A stretch of DNA of 64,000 nucleotides from Granulicella aggregans (GTDB taxonomy: Bacteria; Acidobacteriota; Terriglobia; Terriglobales; Acidobacteriaceae). The notes beneath the pieces are model-generated. The model worked only from the letters and a program-made list of their open reading frames with translations. It was not told where the DNA came from and made no database searches. The stretch lies in the NCBI RefSeq assembly GCF_025685565.1, contig NZ_JAGSYE010000003.1:62001-126000 (forward strand), written 5' to 3'. Shown piece by piece: positions 8,821-18,700 of the stretch. The translations under genes were made by a program, and so were the position numbers. Position 1 is the stretch's first letter, and the number at the start of each line of letters is the position of its first letter.

Positions 8821-9855
8821 CTACGGTAGCTCGGTCGGCAATGTCTCAATCTCTTCGATCAGCGGCTTATGCTCCGGTCGCCGCGCGCGATGAATGAGGA
8901 AGATAAGGCCGCCTGCGCCGGTCACCGAGATCAGCAGCCACGCATGGACCAGAAGAGCAAACGGCGCGGCCTGAGCGGCCACGGCTCCGTGCAGCTCCAG
9001 GTCAGTCGTCACGGCAAGGTCGAGTGTTCCAATCGCGCCTGGGGAGCTAGGAATCAGGTACGAAAGATTCGCCACCGAGACCGCGGCCCACGGGCCAATC
9101 TTGTCTGAGACAAGGCCGATCAGCTTCGCCGCCGAAACAAAGATCATGCCCTCGCAGGTCCAGATGATCGCTGACTGCACGAGCAGCAGGACCGATCCCG
9201 GAATGCCTATCTCCACCAAACAGTCGATCGCCAGCATGATGAAGTGCTCCAGTTTGGCGATCTTTGCGTTGCTGGAATGCTTGGCGAAGAAACGCTCCAG
9301 CGGCCCCTTCAACGTCCGGGCACCGACAATCAGGACGAGTAGTCCGACTGTCGAGATGGCAAGCAGCGTCTTCGCCAAAGCCTTCGAGTGCGGCGAGGCG
9401 TCGGCGCCCATCGTCACCGTGAACAAAAGAACGAGGATGAAGATGTCGAGAAGTTTCTCGAGGATGACCGTGCTGAGAATGACAGACGGCGACGCGCCAA
9501 GATCTCCCGCGTAGGTGAAGACCCGCATGATATCGCCGATGCGCAGCGGCAGGATATTGTTCGCCGCCAGCGAGGTCATCAGCACCCGCGCGCAGACGCC
9601 GAACTTCGCGCCCGTGCTGCGCATCATCCGCGTCCATCGAACACAACGGAGCGTGTAGCTGGCCAGCGTAAACGCCAGCACGCCGAGCACCCACACCGGC
9701 GCGACCATGCGCACCGCGCGCAGATCGGAGAAGCTGATCTTGCTGAAGGTGTACCAGAGGAAGCCCGCGCTGATTAGAAGTCCCGGAAGGGTCTTCAGCA
9801 GATTGCGGCCCTTGCTCGCACTTGCCTTCGGGGCGGCGACGTTGACTTCGCTCAT
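8821..9855 (-). CDS. YbhN/MprF-like integral membrane protein (flippase-like domain)
   Basis: 344-residue polytopic protein with about eight membrane helices, matching the UPF0104/lysylphosphatidylglycerol synthase transmembrane fold. Family features are SLAANNILPLRIGDIMRVF near 93-111 and ANLSYLIPSSPGAIGTLDLA near 262-281, conserved in putative lipid flippases of this group. There is no MprF catalytic domain, so lysyl-lipid synthesis is not expected; transport or flipping of a lipid-linked substrate is the family guess. It begins just after the aminotransferase in the same orientation, with about 120 bp between them. Confidence 0.85.
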   Translation of the reverse strand: MSEVNVAAPKASASKGRNLLKTLPGLLISAGFLWYTFSKISFSDLRAVRMVAPVWVLGVLAFTLASYTLRCVRWTRMMRSTGAKFGVCARVLMTSLAANNILPLRIGDIMRVFTYAGDLGASPSVILSTVILEKLLDIFILVLLFTVTMGADASPHSKALAKTLLAISTVGLLVLIVGARTLKGPLERFFAKHSSNAKIAKLEHFIMLAIDCLVEIGIPGSVLLLVQSAIIWTCEGMIFVSAAKLIGLVSDKIGPWAAVSVANLSYLIPSSPGAIGTLDLAVTTDLELHGAVAAQAAPFALLVHAWLLISVTGAGGLIFLIHRARRPEHKPLIEEIETLPTELP

Positions 9856-9976
9856 CGGGAACCCGCGCTGGAGATCGTGTCAGTAGAGGTCGCTGAAGAC
9901 GGCTTCTGGGAGTGGGAAAGGGCAATCATCGGTACAACCATTGTACTTTGTCCCGATATTGCCTCGATCAATCCTT

Positions 9977-11281
9977 CTAGGCGGTGGCGTAAGTTGCTGC
10001 CATGACAGCGGCGAAGCTCTCTGCCAGAATCGCAGCCGCCTCATCCACATCCGACTTGCTGATGTTCATCGGCGGGGCCATACGCAGGACGTTGTTGTAG
10101 ACGCCGCCCTTGCCGATCAGCAGACCGCGCTCCCGGGCAGCCTCCATCACTTCTACAGCAAGTGCCGTTGCGGGCTCTTTTGTGACCGGATTGGTTACAA
10201 GCTCCATCGCCTGCATCAGGCCCATTCCGCGGACCTCGCCGATGCAGTGATACTTGTCCTGCAGCTCCTTTAGTTTCTCCTGCAGGTATCCGCCGACAAC
10301 ATCGCAGTTCGTGATCAGGTCGTCCTCTTCAATGAGGTCGATGACCGCCTTTGCCGTCACCATGGCGATCGGGTTGCCGCCGAAGGTGGAGATGGTCGGC
10401 CCCTCGTAAGCATTGGCGATCTCGGGCGTCGCCGCGGTCAGGCCAATCGGATATCCGTTGCCGAGACTCTTGGCTCCAGTGATGATGTCGGGAGTGACCT
10501 CCCAGTGCTCGATGCCGAACCACTTCTTCCCGGTCCGCCCCCAACCGGTCTGTACCTCGTCCGAGATGAAGTCGCCACCGTACTCTTTCACGGTCTTGAA
10601 GGCGATCTTGAAGAACTCCTTTGGAGGAACGATGTAGCCGCCGACGCCCTGAATGGGCTCGGCCAGCATGCCTGCGATCGCGCCGGAGGTCGAAGACTGG
10701 ATGACGTTCTCGATGTCTTTCGCGCATGCGACCTCGCACGAGGGGTACTTCAGGCCGATGGGGCAGCGATAGCAATACGGGCTCATCGTGTGCACGATGC
10801 CTACTTCATAGTTCGCCTTGCGCCACGTGCTGATGCCGCCCATGGAGCGCGTCAGCGACGACCGCCCGCTGTAGGAGTGGCGAAGGGTGATGATCTCCGT
10901 ATTGCCAGTGTGCATCCGCGCCGACTGGATCGCCGTCTCGTTCGCCTCCGTACCGCTCGCCGTGAAGAAGCTCTTGCTGATCCGGCCGGGCGTAATCTGC
11001 GCGATCTTCTCGGCCAGCTCCACCATCGTCTGGTGGGGATAGAGCGTCGAGGTATGGCCGAGCTTGTCCATCTGCGCCTTCACCGGCCCGTTGATGCGCG
11101 GGTTGGCATGGCCCACGCCCACCGTCACGATGCCGCCGAAGAAGTCGAGATACTTCCTGCCCTCGACGTCCCAGACATGCTGCATCTCGCCGCGCTCGAT
11201 CGGCAGCGGATCGGCGTAGTAGTTCGAGGTCGCGGGATAGACGAACTCCTGCTTCTTGCGGATGATCTCTTTACGGTCCAT
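9977..11281 (-). CDS. Class III PLP-dependent aminotransferase (AGXT2-like)
   Basis: 434 residues, fold type I, omega-aminotransferase group. Visible motifs: TASGTEANETAIQSARMHTG (PLP phosphate binding) near 108-127, ISDEVQTGWGRTGKKW with the PLP-ring Asp near 240, and ITGAKSLGNGYPIG with the Schiff-base Lys near 269. The stretch CPIGLKYPSCEVACAKDIE is typical of the alanine-glyoxylate aminotransferase 2 / 3-aminoisobutyrate-pyruvate branch rather than ornithine aminotransferases. It probably moves an amino group from an omega-amino acid to pyruvate or glyoxylate. AAAGGGGAG precedes the ATG. The exact donor cannot be told from sequence. Confidence 0.9.
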   Translation of the reverse strand: MDRKEIIRKKQEFVYPATSNYYADPLPIERGEMQHVWDVEGRKYLDFFGGIVTVGVGHANPRINGPVKAQMDKLGHTSTLYPHQTMVELAEKIAQITPGRISKSFFTASGTEANETAIQSARMHTGNTEIITLRHSYSGRSSLTRSMGGISTWRKANYEVGIVHTMSPYCYRCPIGLKYPSCEVACAKDIENVIQSSTSGAIAGMLAEPIQGVGGYIVPPKEFFKIAFKTVKEYGGDFISDEVQTGWGRTGKKWFGIEHWEVTPDIITGAKSLGNGYPIGLTAATPEIANAYEGPTISTFGGNPIAMVTAKAVIDLIEEDDLITNCDVVGGYLQEKLKELQDKYHCIGEVRGMGLMQAMELVTNPVTKEPATALAVEVMEAARERGLLIGKGGVYNNVLRMAPPMNISKSDVDEAAAILAESFAAVMAATYATA

Positions 11282-11335
11282 GAGATGGCTCCCCTTTCCC
11301 TGAAAGATACATCACAGTCGGCACCCGTCGAGGGG

Positions 11336-13435
11336 TTAAGGCTTCTGCGTCTGGGATTGCGTGGTGGGCAAGGTGATGCTCTCCACCGATGTGGCCTGCC
11401 CTGATCCGGTCGTGGCCTGCACCGGTCCAGCTACCTTCAGAATCACAGGCTCCTGGTCCTTCGCCTCAAACTGCCCGTAGAAGGCCTTCAGGTCAGGATA
11501 TTCCGCGGGCAGGTAGATAATCTCTCCCACCAGGAGATTTCGCCGGATGGTAACGCCGGTGCCGTCCGCAACGGCCTTGATATCGTAGGCCGCTGTCTTC
11601 CCCATCTTCACATCCTTATTCACCGGCACCGACTCAACCTCAAATCCCGGGGGAAGGTTGATCCGGATCGCATCCCGAGCGTTGTAAGGATAAGGGAAGT
11701 AGACCGCCATCTCGCGTTTGTCACGACTGAAGGTTGGCTTTGAGTTGCATTCGAACAAGTCACCCGTGACCAGCAGCCGTTTGCCGGTGGACGAACCGAT
11801 CGGCCCCTTGATCGAGAGTGCCACGGTGAGAGGCTCCTCGTACTGGTCCAGCTTGTCGATGGAGAGCACCTTCACATCCATTCCGCCGGGCAACATGTGT
11901 TCTGCGTGCTCCTTCATCTCTCGTTCGACCGTCTCTTTGTCGTCGGTGAGCGCCTTCTGCCGCCACTTCAGGGCAGGTGCCCCGGTGAACTTGAGGTCCA
12001 CCTTGCCAGTGACCACGCCCGTCTCATCCATCTTCAGATTGGCGACACGGATAATCCCGGAAGCCTGATAACTCTCGCCTGGCGTTCCGGCAAGGGTCGA
12101 TCCCCCCTCTGTCTGCCGCAGTCCTGCTGATTCCGAGTGCTTCCACGCCAAGTGGCCAAACGGACAGTAGCGCGAACCCGGATCGAACGCCCGCTCTTTA
12201 CCGTCGACCTCCACAATCGCAATATCGTCGTCTAGTTGGTCGAAGCTCAGGAAGTTTTTCAGGAAGATGGTGCGATCCCGATTCGTGACCAGCATCAGAT
12301 ACGCCTTCATTCCAGCTGCGCGGGCCATGGCAACGAAGAGTTGCGCAAGCTGGTCGCTCGATCCTCGCTTACGGGCCAGAATATCGTCGGTCGTATGTAC
12401 CGCGTTGAGCCCTTCGGCCTTATCTTCGTTCCGCGACCGTTCACGGGTGTAGTCCGTATTCTCAAGTCCTTCGACGGCAGCGTAAAGCTTCTTCAACTTC
12501 TGTTCCTGGGTGTCGGAGGGGCTCACCAGTTCCTGGACGGCAGCCTGCACTCCTTTGCCCGGCCCGATGAACTTGTCGCGACGCTTCGACCAGTATTTAC
12601 CCTCACCCTTCCAGAACTCTTCAGGATTCCGGTAGGGGGATGAGTAAAACAGCACCCTGTATCCGAGGCTGGATATCGGGGGCATGAACTCCTCTTCAAT
12701 CGATGGAGCAATGTCGTGAACGACAAGATCGATCTGCGAGGACCCATCATGCGAAAGGTTCGATCCCGGCAGTTCGGTCCTTTTAACTTCGGCACCGGGC
12801 GGAAGAATCGGAGTCCAGGCAAGCGTGCTTACCATCTGTCCGCGTTCATCGCTTGTAACCAGTTCCCTGTCGGTCGGAAACCATGAAAAGTGCCCGCGCC
12901 GCAGATACAGGTCATTCTGGACAATCCAGTGTGGCGACGTGTACATATTGTCTTCCCAGCGCACTTTGTAGCGGTACTCGATGATGCTTCCAACGGTTAC
13001 GTCGGGCAATGTAAAGACCTTGGCCTTTTCCTTGAACCCCTGCGCCTTCACAACCATTCGTTCATAGGGTTTGCCCGTGAACGGAATCACCGTGCCATCG
13101 GGATGGATCGTCCGGCCCGCAACGTCGGTGATAGAGAAACCCATGTCACCGCCAGCGACGTACTTCACCTCGACGTTGGCATGGTCCTTTCCGCCATCGG
13201 TCAGAATCTTCAGGCGGACGTACTCGCTATACATATGCAGGTGGTCCACCGTGATCTCCTCGCGGAAGAGGTAGACCGCGGGTGCTCCCGGAGCTCCGGC
13301 CTGCGAGGTCATCGAGAGCTCCTCCTGCGTTGGAGCAGTCCACTGGTCGGCTCGCGCGATGGCGCTCGAGAGTACACAAAGAAGCGATAGCGCGAACGAG
13401 ATGCGAAGACGTGCAAACGAAACCGTGGAGACCAT
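11336..13435 (-). CDS. DUF3857 protein with a degenerate transglutaminase-like domain
   Basis: 699 residues, secreted (signal peptide 1-29, ending AIARA). The DUF3857 beta domain (about 40-230) is followed by a transglutaminase-like core. The expected active-site RxGDCxDxA is KRGSSDQLAQLF near residue 358, so Cys is replaced by Ser. The strand that normally carries the catalytic His reads LDDDIAIVEV, and only the Asp (AFDPGSR) remains. It should therefore be non-catalytic, perhaps a peptide- or polysaccharide-binding paralogue of its neighbour at 13505, which keeps all three residues. The two are transcribed together with 69 bp between them, upstream gene first. Confidence 0.85.
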   Translation of the reverse strand: MVSTVSFARLRISFALSLLCVLSSAIARADQWTAPTQEELSMTSQAGAPGAPAVYLFREEITVDHLHMYSEYVRLKILTDGGKDHANVEVKYVAGGDMGFSITDVAGRTIHPDGTVIPFTGKPYERMVVKAQGFKEKAKVFTLPDVTVGSIIEYRYKVRWEDNMYTSPHWIVQNDLYLRRGHFSWFPTDRELVTSDERGQMVSTLAWTPILPPGAEVKRTELPGSNLSHDGSSQIDLVVHDIAPSIEEEFMPPISSLGYRVLFYSSPYRNPEEFWKGEGKYWSKRRDKFIGPGKGVQAAVQELVSPSDTQEQKLKKLYAAVEGLENTDYTRERSRNEDKAEGLNAVHTTDDILARKRGSSDQLAQLFVAMARAAGMKAYLMLVTNRDRTIFLKNFLSFDQLDDDIAIVEVDGKERAFDPGSRYCPFGHLAWKHSESAGLRQTEGGSTLAGTPGESYQASGIIRVANLKMDETGVVTGKVDLKFTGAPALKWRQKALTDDKETVEREMKEHAEHMLPGGMDVKVLSIDKLDQYEEPLTVALSIKGPIGSSTGKRLLVTGDLFECNSKPTFSRDKREMAVYFPYPYNARDAIRINLPPGFEVESVPVNKDVKMGKTAAYDIKAVADGTGVTIRRNLLVGEIIYLPAEYPDLKAFYGQFEAKDQEPVILKVAGPVQATTGSGQATSVESITLPTTQSQTQKP

Positions 13436-13504
13436 GCCTGCTCACTTTCAGTGTTTTGCTGCCATTGATGAAATCGTTTGACCGGGAGACTCTCGGCAAC
13501 CTGG

Positions 13505-15493
13505 TTACTGTTTCTTCTTCAATACCGCGCTGCTTTGCTCGTCGTTCGAGATAACCGTGGCCAGCTTCTGCAGCTCGCCGTAGCGTTCCGGGGGCAGCGT
13601 CAACTCCCGCACCGTATACGTGCGCGTGTAACGCAGCGTGTTCCCATCCATCTTCGAAGAGCTGGTGTAGGCCGCAAATCCCATGTCGATCGACACCGGA
13701 TCGGGGATCTCATCGACCGCATATCCGGCTGGCAGTTCGATCGAATAGTCGTCCTGCACCTGCATCGTCTGTTTCAGGTCGATCGGAACCGTTCGCGGCT
13801 CGTGGTCCAGCTCAAGATCCTGACGACCAAGGACCCGGGGACGAACCATCAGTAGTCCGCCCATGGTCTTGCCAAAGCGCGACGCTTCCAGCGTGTAGGT
13901 TGTCGTCAGCTCCTTGTTCAGCGATTCGACGTTCTCGACCTTCACATCGGCGACCTTGAAGCTGGTGAAGTCCTGCTGCAGCACGTGGTCGAGGAACTCC
14001 TGCTGCTCCTTGGCGTTGCCTGAGGTGTAGAGGCGGCGGCGATGCTCCGAGAGGTCTCCGAAGCGCTTCTCGGTGATACTTCCCTTCAGCGATCCATCCT
14101 CCAGAAGCTGAAAACTTGCAGATCGGTGAATCGTATTGAGCGTGGGGCTAAGAACGGGAAACTGAATGACCTGGCTATCGTTGCCTTCGACCAGGACGCC
14201 ATAGCCGCCCTGAAGGTTGTGCTCCAACTGCCCGAACGCGGTCTTATCCCAGGTCGGATCGAAGATCAGATAGCGGCGGCCCGTCTTCGCGGTCACTACG
14301 CTCTTCAGCTTTGGCGACTCATATCCTTTCGGAATCTCGATGGCCGCGATGACATGGTTTCCCATCAGCGAAGGCGCGTCAGGATCGACAAAGCCGCGGT
14401 TGGTGTCGACCATCACCAGCGCCGAGTGCACACCGAGTGTCGAAAGCATCGCGGAGATAAGGGTCGCCTTGTCCTTGCAGTCGCCATAACGATTGCGGAA
14501 GATGTCTCCCGCCGCGTGCGGTTGCAGGCCCCCGATGCCCTGCTCGATGACGAAGTAGCGGATGTCCTTCTGCACAAACTCCGCAATGGCCTCAGTCTTG
14601 TCGTAGAAGTCGGTCTTGCCCGCGGTAAGCGATGCAGCCTTGGCCGCGATCTCGGGTGTCGCTACCAGCCGGTCCTTCGCGAGCTGCTGATACCACTCGC
14701 CAATGCTCTGCCACGTTCCCCCGACCGGACTCGGGATTGTGGGGCCCTCAAAGTGGATCGCCATCCTACCGGCTATCGCTCCCTCGGAAGGCGCCATCGA
14801 GACTTTCTTCAAGTCGACCGCGGGAACGTCCTTGAACTCCCAGCGCCAGCGCTGGTTCTCAAGATCGATGGGCGCAAGTGGCTTGTGATGCACCCAGTTT
14901 GTGCCGAAGGTGAAGCCAGGAGGAAGTGCGATGGTGAAGCTCTGGCTGACGCTGGGGATACTTCCCTGGAAGATCCAGTCATCCTCGGTCATGTACCCTG
15001 GCAGCCGCTGATCGCACTCATAGGCTACGATGCCGCCGGGATCTCGTCCCGGAGGCCGGGCCGCCTTGTAGCGCGCGTCATCATAGAGGCCGCCGCCGCC
15101 CTCGTAACCAAATTCCAAAATTTCGTTATCCTTCATCGCATACTCGTGCCCGTCCGCGCCGATGCTCCAGATGTGCAGCGAGAGAATCTTGCTGTCTTTG
15201 TCGAACTGCACCACGACGTCGGCATCGTCCCGGCCCGCCTGCCGCAGGATCTTCACGGCGCGGCGATGATGTTCCACGGCGTGTCCGTCGGGGGAGACGG
15301 TCAATGTCGTGTCATCGAGCAGCACGACTGCGTTTGTCGTTGCGGGGTAGGTTGGCAGGGTGTGCTGAGCGGCGGTACGCACCCAATCCGGAACGCTATC
15401 TTTTCCCGCCAGCGCTGAACGCTGGGTCACAACCCCAAGCAGAGAAAGAATCAGAAAACGAGAGGCAAATCGAAGCAAAGCAGATTGCGTCAT
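13505..15493 (-). CDS. DUF3857/transglutaminase-like secreted protein
   Basis: 662 residues from ATG 15493, which gives a normal signal peptide (LRFASRFLILSLLGVVTQRSALA) and has AGGG 7 nt upstream. The frame opens at 15643, but that leader is not needed. DUF3857 spans about 40-250. A transglutaminase-like cysteine-protease fold follows with the full triad: Cys in NRYGDCKDKATLISAML near 335, His in MGNHVIAAIEI and Asp in IFDPTWD. Such periplasmic proteins are thought to act on peptides or cell-wall material, but substrates are unknown. It is the active partner of the degenerate paralogue downstream. Confidence 0.88.
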   Translation of the reverse strand: MTQSALLRFASRFLILSLLGVVTQRSALAGKDSVPDWVRTAAQHTLPTYPATTNAVVLLDDTTLTVSPDGHAVEHHRRAVKILRQAGRDDADVVVQFDKDSKILSLHIWSIGADGHEYAMKDNEILEFGYEGGGGLYDDARYKAARPPGRDPGGIVAYECDQRLPGYMTEDDWIFQGSIPSVSQSFTIALPPGFTFGTNWVHHKPLAPIDLENQRWRWEFKDVPAVDLKKVSMAPSEGAIAGRMAIHFEGPTIPSPVGGTWQSIGEWYQQLAKDRLVATPEIAAKAASLTAGKTDFYDKTEAIAEFVQKDIRYFVIEQGIGGLQPHAAGDIFRNRYGDCKDKATLISAMLSTLGVHSALVMVDTNRGFVDPDAPSLMGNHVIAAIEIPKGYESPKLKSVVTAKTGRRYLIFDPTWDKTAFGQLEHNLQGGYGVLVEGNDSQVIQFPVLSPTLNTIHRSASFQLLEDGSLKGSITEKRFGDLSEHRRRLYTSGNAKEQQEFLDHVLQQDFTSFKVADVKVENVESLNKELTTTYTLEASRFGKTMGGLLMVRPRVLGRQDLELDHEPRTVPIDLKQTMQVQDDYSIELPAGYAVDEIPDPVSIDMGFAAYTSSSKMDGNTLRYTRTYTVRELTLPPERYGELQKLATVISNDEQSSAVLKKKQ

Positions 15494-15727
15494 GAAATAC
15501 CCTATTGGACGCGGCGGTAGGTACGAATCAAGAAACGACACGAGAGAGGCAAAGCCTTCTCTAAGAATGATGGCGGCTGTAGGAGTTTTATACGTGGCGG
15601 AACAGACAAGTGCAAGGAGAAGATAGAACACCGAAGATCGCACAAAGGCAGCTTTTGGGAACGATTCTCTTCAGACAAACAAGACAAAAGGAGAGCAGCA
15701 GGCTATCGCCTATCCGCCACTGCAGGG

Positions 15728-18700
15728 CTACGCTGCAACCAGGAGTCTTTCTTTCGCCTTCTGCCGGAGCATGGTCCTCACCATTCCCGCCATCACCACC
15801 GAGACAGCCGTGACCGCGAGGATCAGGAGCCAGGGAAACGCCGCAAGAATCAATCTTGTGGCCATCCAGGGAGAGCGCGAACCGTTGTAGTAGACCTCGT
15901 CCCCGATTCTGTAGGAGGTGAACTTTCCTCCGTCCAGCACGCTGACCGACCCGGTTATCTCCGACGCCTTCGAGGGGTCAGGATAGGCCGCCAGCAACCT
16001 GGCTGCGGACTGCTTGTCTCGAACCGAGACGACTACGACCGAGCGACCAGAACCGGCAGGCCATTCAGCACCTTCTATCACGGCCTCGGGCAGTCTACCG
16101 GAGGTATCGAGCTTGCCCGAATCTCCATTTTCCCAATCACGAAGTCTCCACCAGGCGTGCCGAACCGGCGCGAAGAATCCCTGCGGATCCCGGGGATGCA
16201 GACCGTCGCCGTCGATGGCGACCGGCAGACTTGAATTCAACGCGTCCACTGCGGGCTGGTCTGCACCGACAGCGAGCACGAGGAGGTCTCTCTTCCCTTC
16301 ACCCTTCAGGCCGTCCGGGCCGCTTACATCTACATTCAGAAGCGGGTGACCGGCCTGGACCCCTAGCCGCCCCAATATCGTCAGGTAGACCTCCATCACC
16401 TCCGGCGTAATCGAAGCTGGCAACACCACGGTTGTCTCCGACAAGCCGGCCTTCTGGATAAACGGAAATCCGGTGGTCGCAAACAGTTGCAGGTCAGGCA
16501 GCGCGGTCCATGGAGCGTTTTCATCGCTCTGGAGACAGCAATTGATATTGTCTGGGTCTGGATCAAGGTTAGGGAGGCGGCTGAACTGCACATGGTCGCC
16601 CTTGAGCGCCCTGCCCTGCATCGCGAGTGACCTGGCGGCGTCTACCGCCTCCGCGCCATTACTCCCGGAGACCACGAGCAGCTTCGACGACGGATTCTCG
16701 GGATTTGTCCGCATAGCTGCCGCTGGCCCGCTGGCCCCATCGATATGGAGTGACGGCGGCAGGTCGCTCTCGTTCTCCACGACCAGGATCGCGTTGCCGG
16801 TCGGAATCTTCCCAAACGTGACTGAATAACGTACCGGGCGTTTGCCAGCCTCCACCGCAAGCCACGACGCGATGATTCCCGCAGCCTTCAGGGCTTCCTG
16901 CGACGGTTCACTAAGAAACACGAGAGAGATTTCCGGATTCACTCTTGCCGCGCTGTCAAGAAAGGGCTCGGGCAGCTTTGCCAGATCGTCTGGCGCCACT
17001 GACGCTTCTTGCGAGACGGACGACGGCTTGGAAGCGTTGGGCGCAGGAACCGCACCTGACGGTTTCCGGCGGTCGGACGCGGCCTCGGCCTCGGCCTGGT
17101 AGACCGGAACCGCTTCAACGCGTTTGAGATGGGACGAGTGGAACTGCGCCGCCGCGGCAGTCAGTCCCAGAAAAACCGCGACCAGTACGAACGCCTGCAC
17201 CGCTCCGGCTGCCAGCTTCGGATTGTCCGGCGGCTCGACCACCGCCCAGGCAGCGTCGAGCGTTCGCCACACGCCCCGGAGCGCCAGGACAAAGATCCTC
17301 CCCAGGCTCTTCAACGGCCGGTCCGAGACCCGTGAATCTCCCCATCCCAGCCATGTGTCGGCACGGGAGTAGAGCACCATCGTCAGCGCTTCTTCTTCGA
17401 GGATCGTCAAGGAATCGAACTGCGCCCGCATGACGCCATCCGAAATGTCGATCACGGTGGCCGGCAGCCCGGCTTCTCCATCCAGCACCGGAAAGATCAA
17501 CTGCACCGGATCTCCATTTTCCACATTGAGCGCGTAGTCGATTTTTAGCAGGACGCCGCTGTTCGAGATATCCGCCGTCAGTCCCTCTTCGAGGGTGCCA
17601 TCGGCGAACAACACGTCAACCGGAACCGCCATCCTGAGACGGACTGTAGACCGCCGCTGATGGCTCTCCCACGCAACCGACGCGCACACTCCAAGGATCA
17701 CCAGGTTGAAGAGCACCCAAAGCATATTCATGAGGACGGTGCCCGGATTGTCCCCGCGATGCAACCAGAGCAGCGGCTGCCAGGGAATCCGAACCATGCG
17801 CGCCGCTCCGAAGACCAGTCCCATCAACTGAAAGGCCATCAAGAGCAGGATTGGGATCGCGGTCTTTCCGTCGAAGTAACTTCGCTCGAACTGGCCCCCT
17901 TTCGAAGTCACATGGAACCCGCCGGCCTTCGGCCTCAATAACGCGATCAGTGTGGGGATCAGAATGTAGGGGGCGAGGATCGTCTCGTAGATCTCGTTCC
18001 AGAAGGGGTGACGGTGCTGGCCCTGGATGCGCGAGTTCACGACGCTCGACAAAAGAAGATGCGGAAGAGCGAAGGCCAGGATCGCCGGCCAGGAACCGGG
18101 GAGTATGACGCGGCCGAAGATCAGAAACGCCAAAGGCGCGACCAGGAAGATCAGCCGCGGCAATGCGTAAAGAAAGTGGAACATGGAGTTGAAGTAGCAC
18201 AGCCTCTGCGCGAAGGTAAGACCTCGCGCGAAGAGTGGATTGTCGATCCGGAAGATCTGAATCATCCCTCGCGCCCATCGAATGCGCTGCTTCACATGCC
18301 CATCGAGGCTCTCGGTTGCAAGCCCCGCTGCCTGCGGAATGTTGACGTACGCCGTATTCCATCCTGCCATCTGCATGCGAAGCGATGTGTGCACGTCTTC
18401 GGTCAGCGTCTCCGGCGCAAACCCTCCCAACTCATCCAGTACAGACCGCCTCAACACCGCACAGGAGCCGCAGAATAACGTCGCGTTCCAGAAGTCGTTG
18501 CCATCCTGCAGGATTCCATAGAACAGCTCGCCCTCATTCGGAATCCTGCGAAACTGGCCAAGATTGCGATCGAAGGGATCAGGCGAGTAAAGATGCTGCG
18601 GTGTCTGCAGCATGCCGAGCCGCTCATCGCGGAGAAACCATCCCAGGGTCATCTGCAGGAAGCTGCGGGTTGGCACATGGTCGCAATCGAAGACGGCGAC

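Noticed and set aside
14042..15418. 458-residue plus-strand frame over the transglutaminase gene
   Set aside because: Shadow of the DUF3857 gene; no recognisable fold or start signal.
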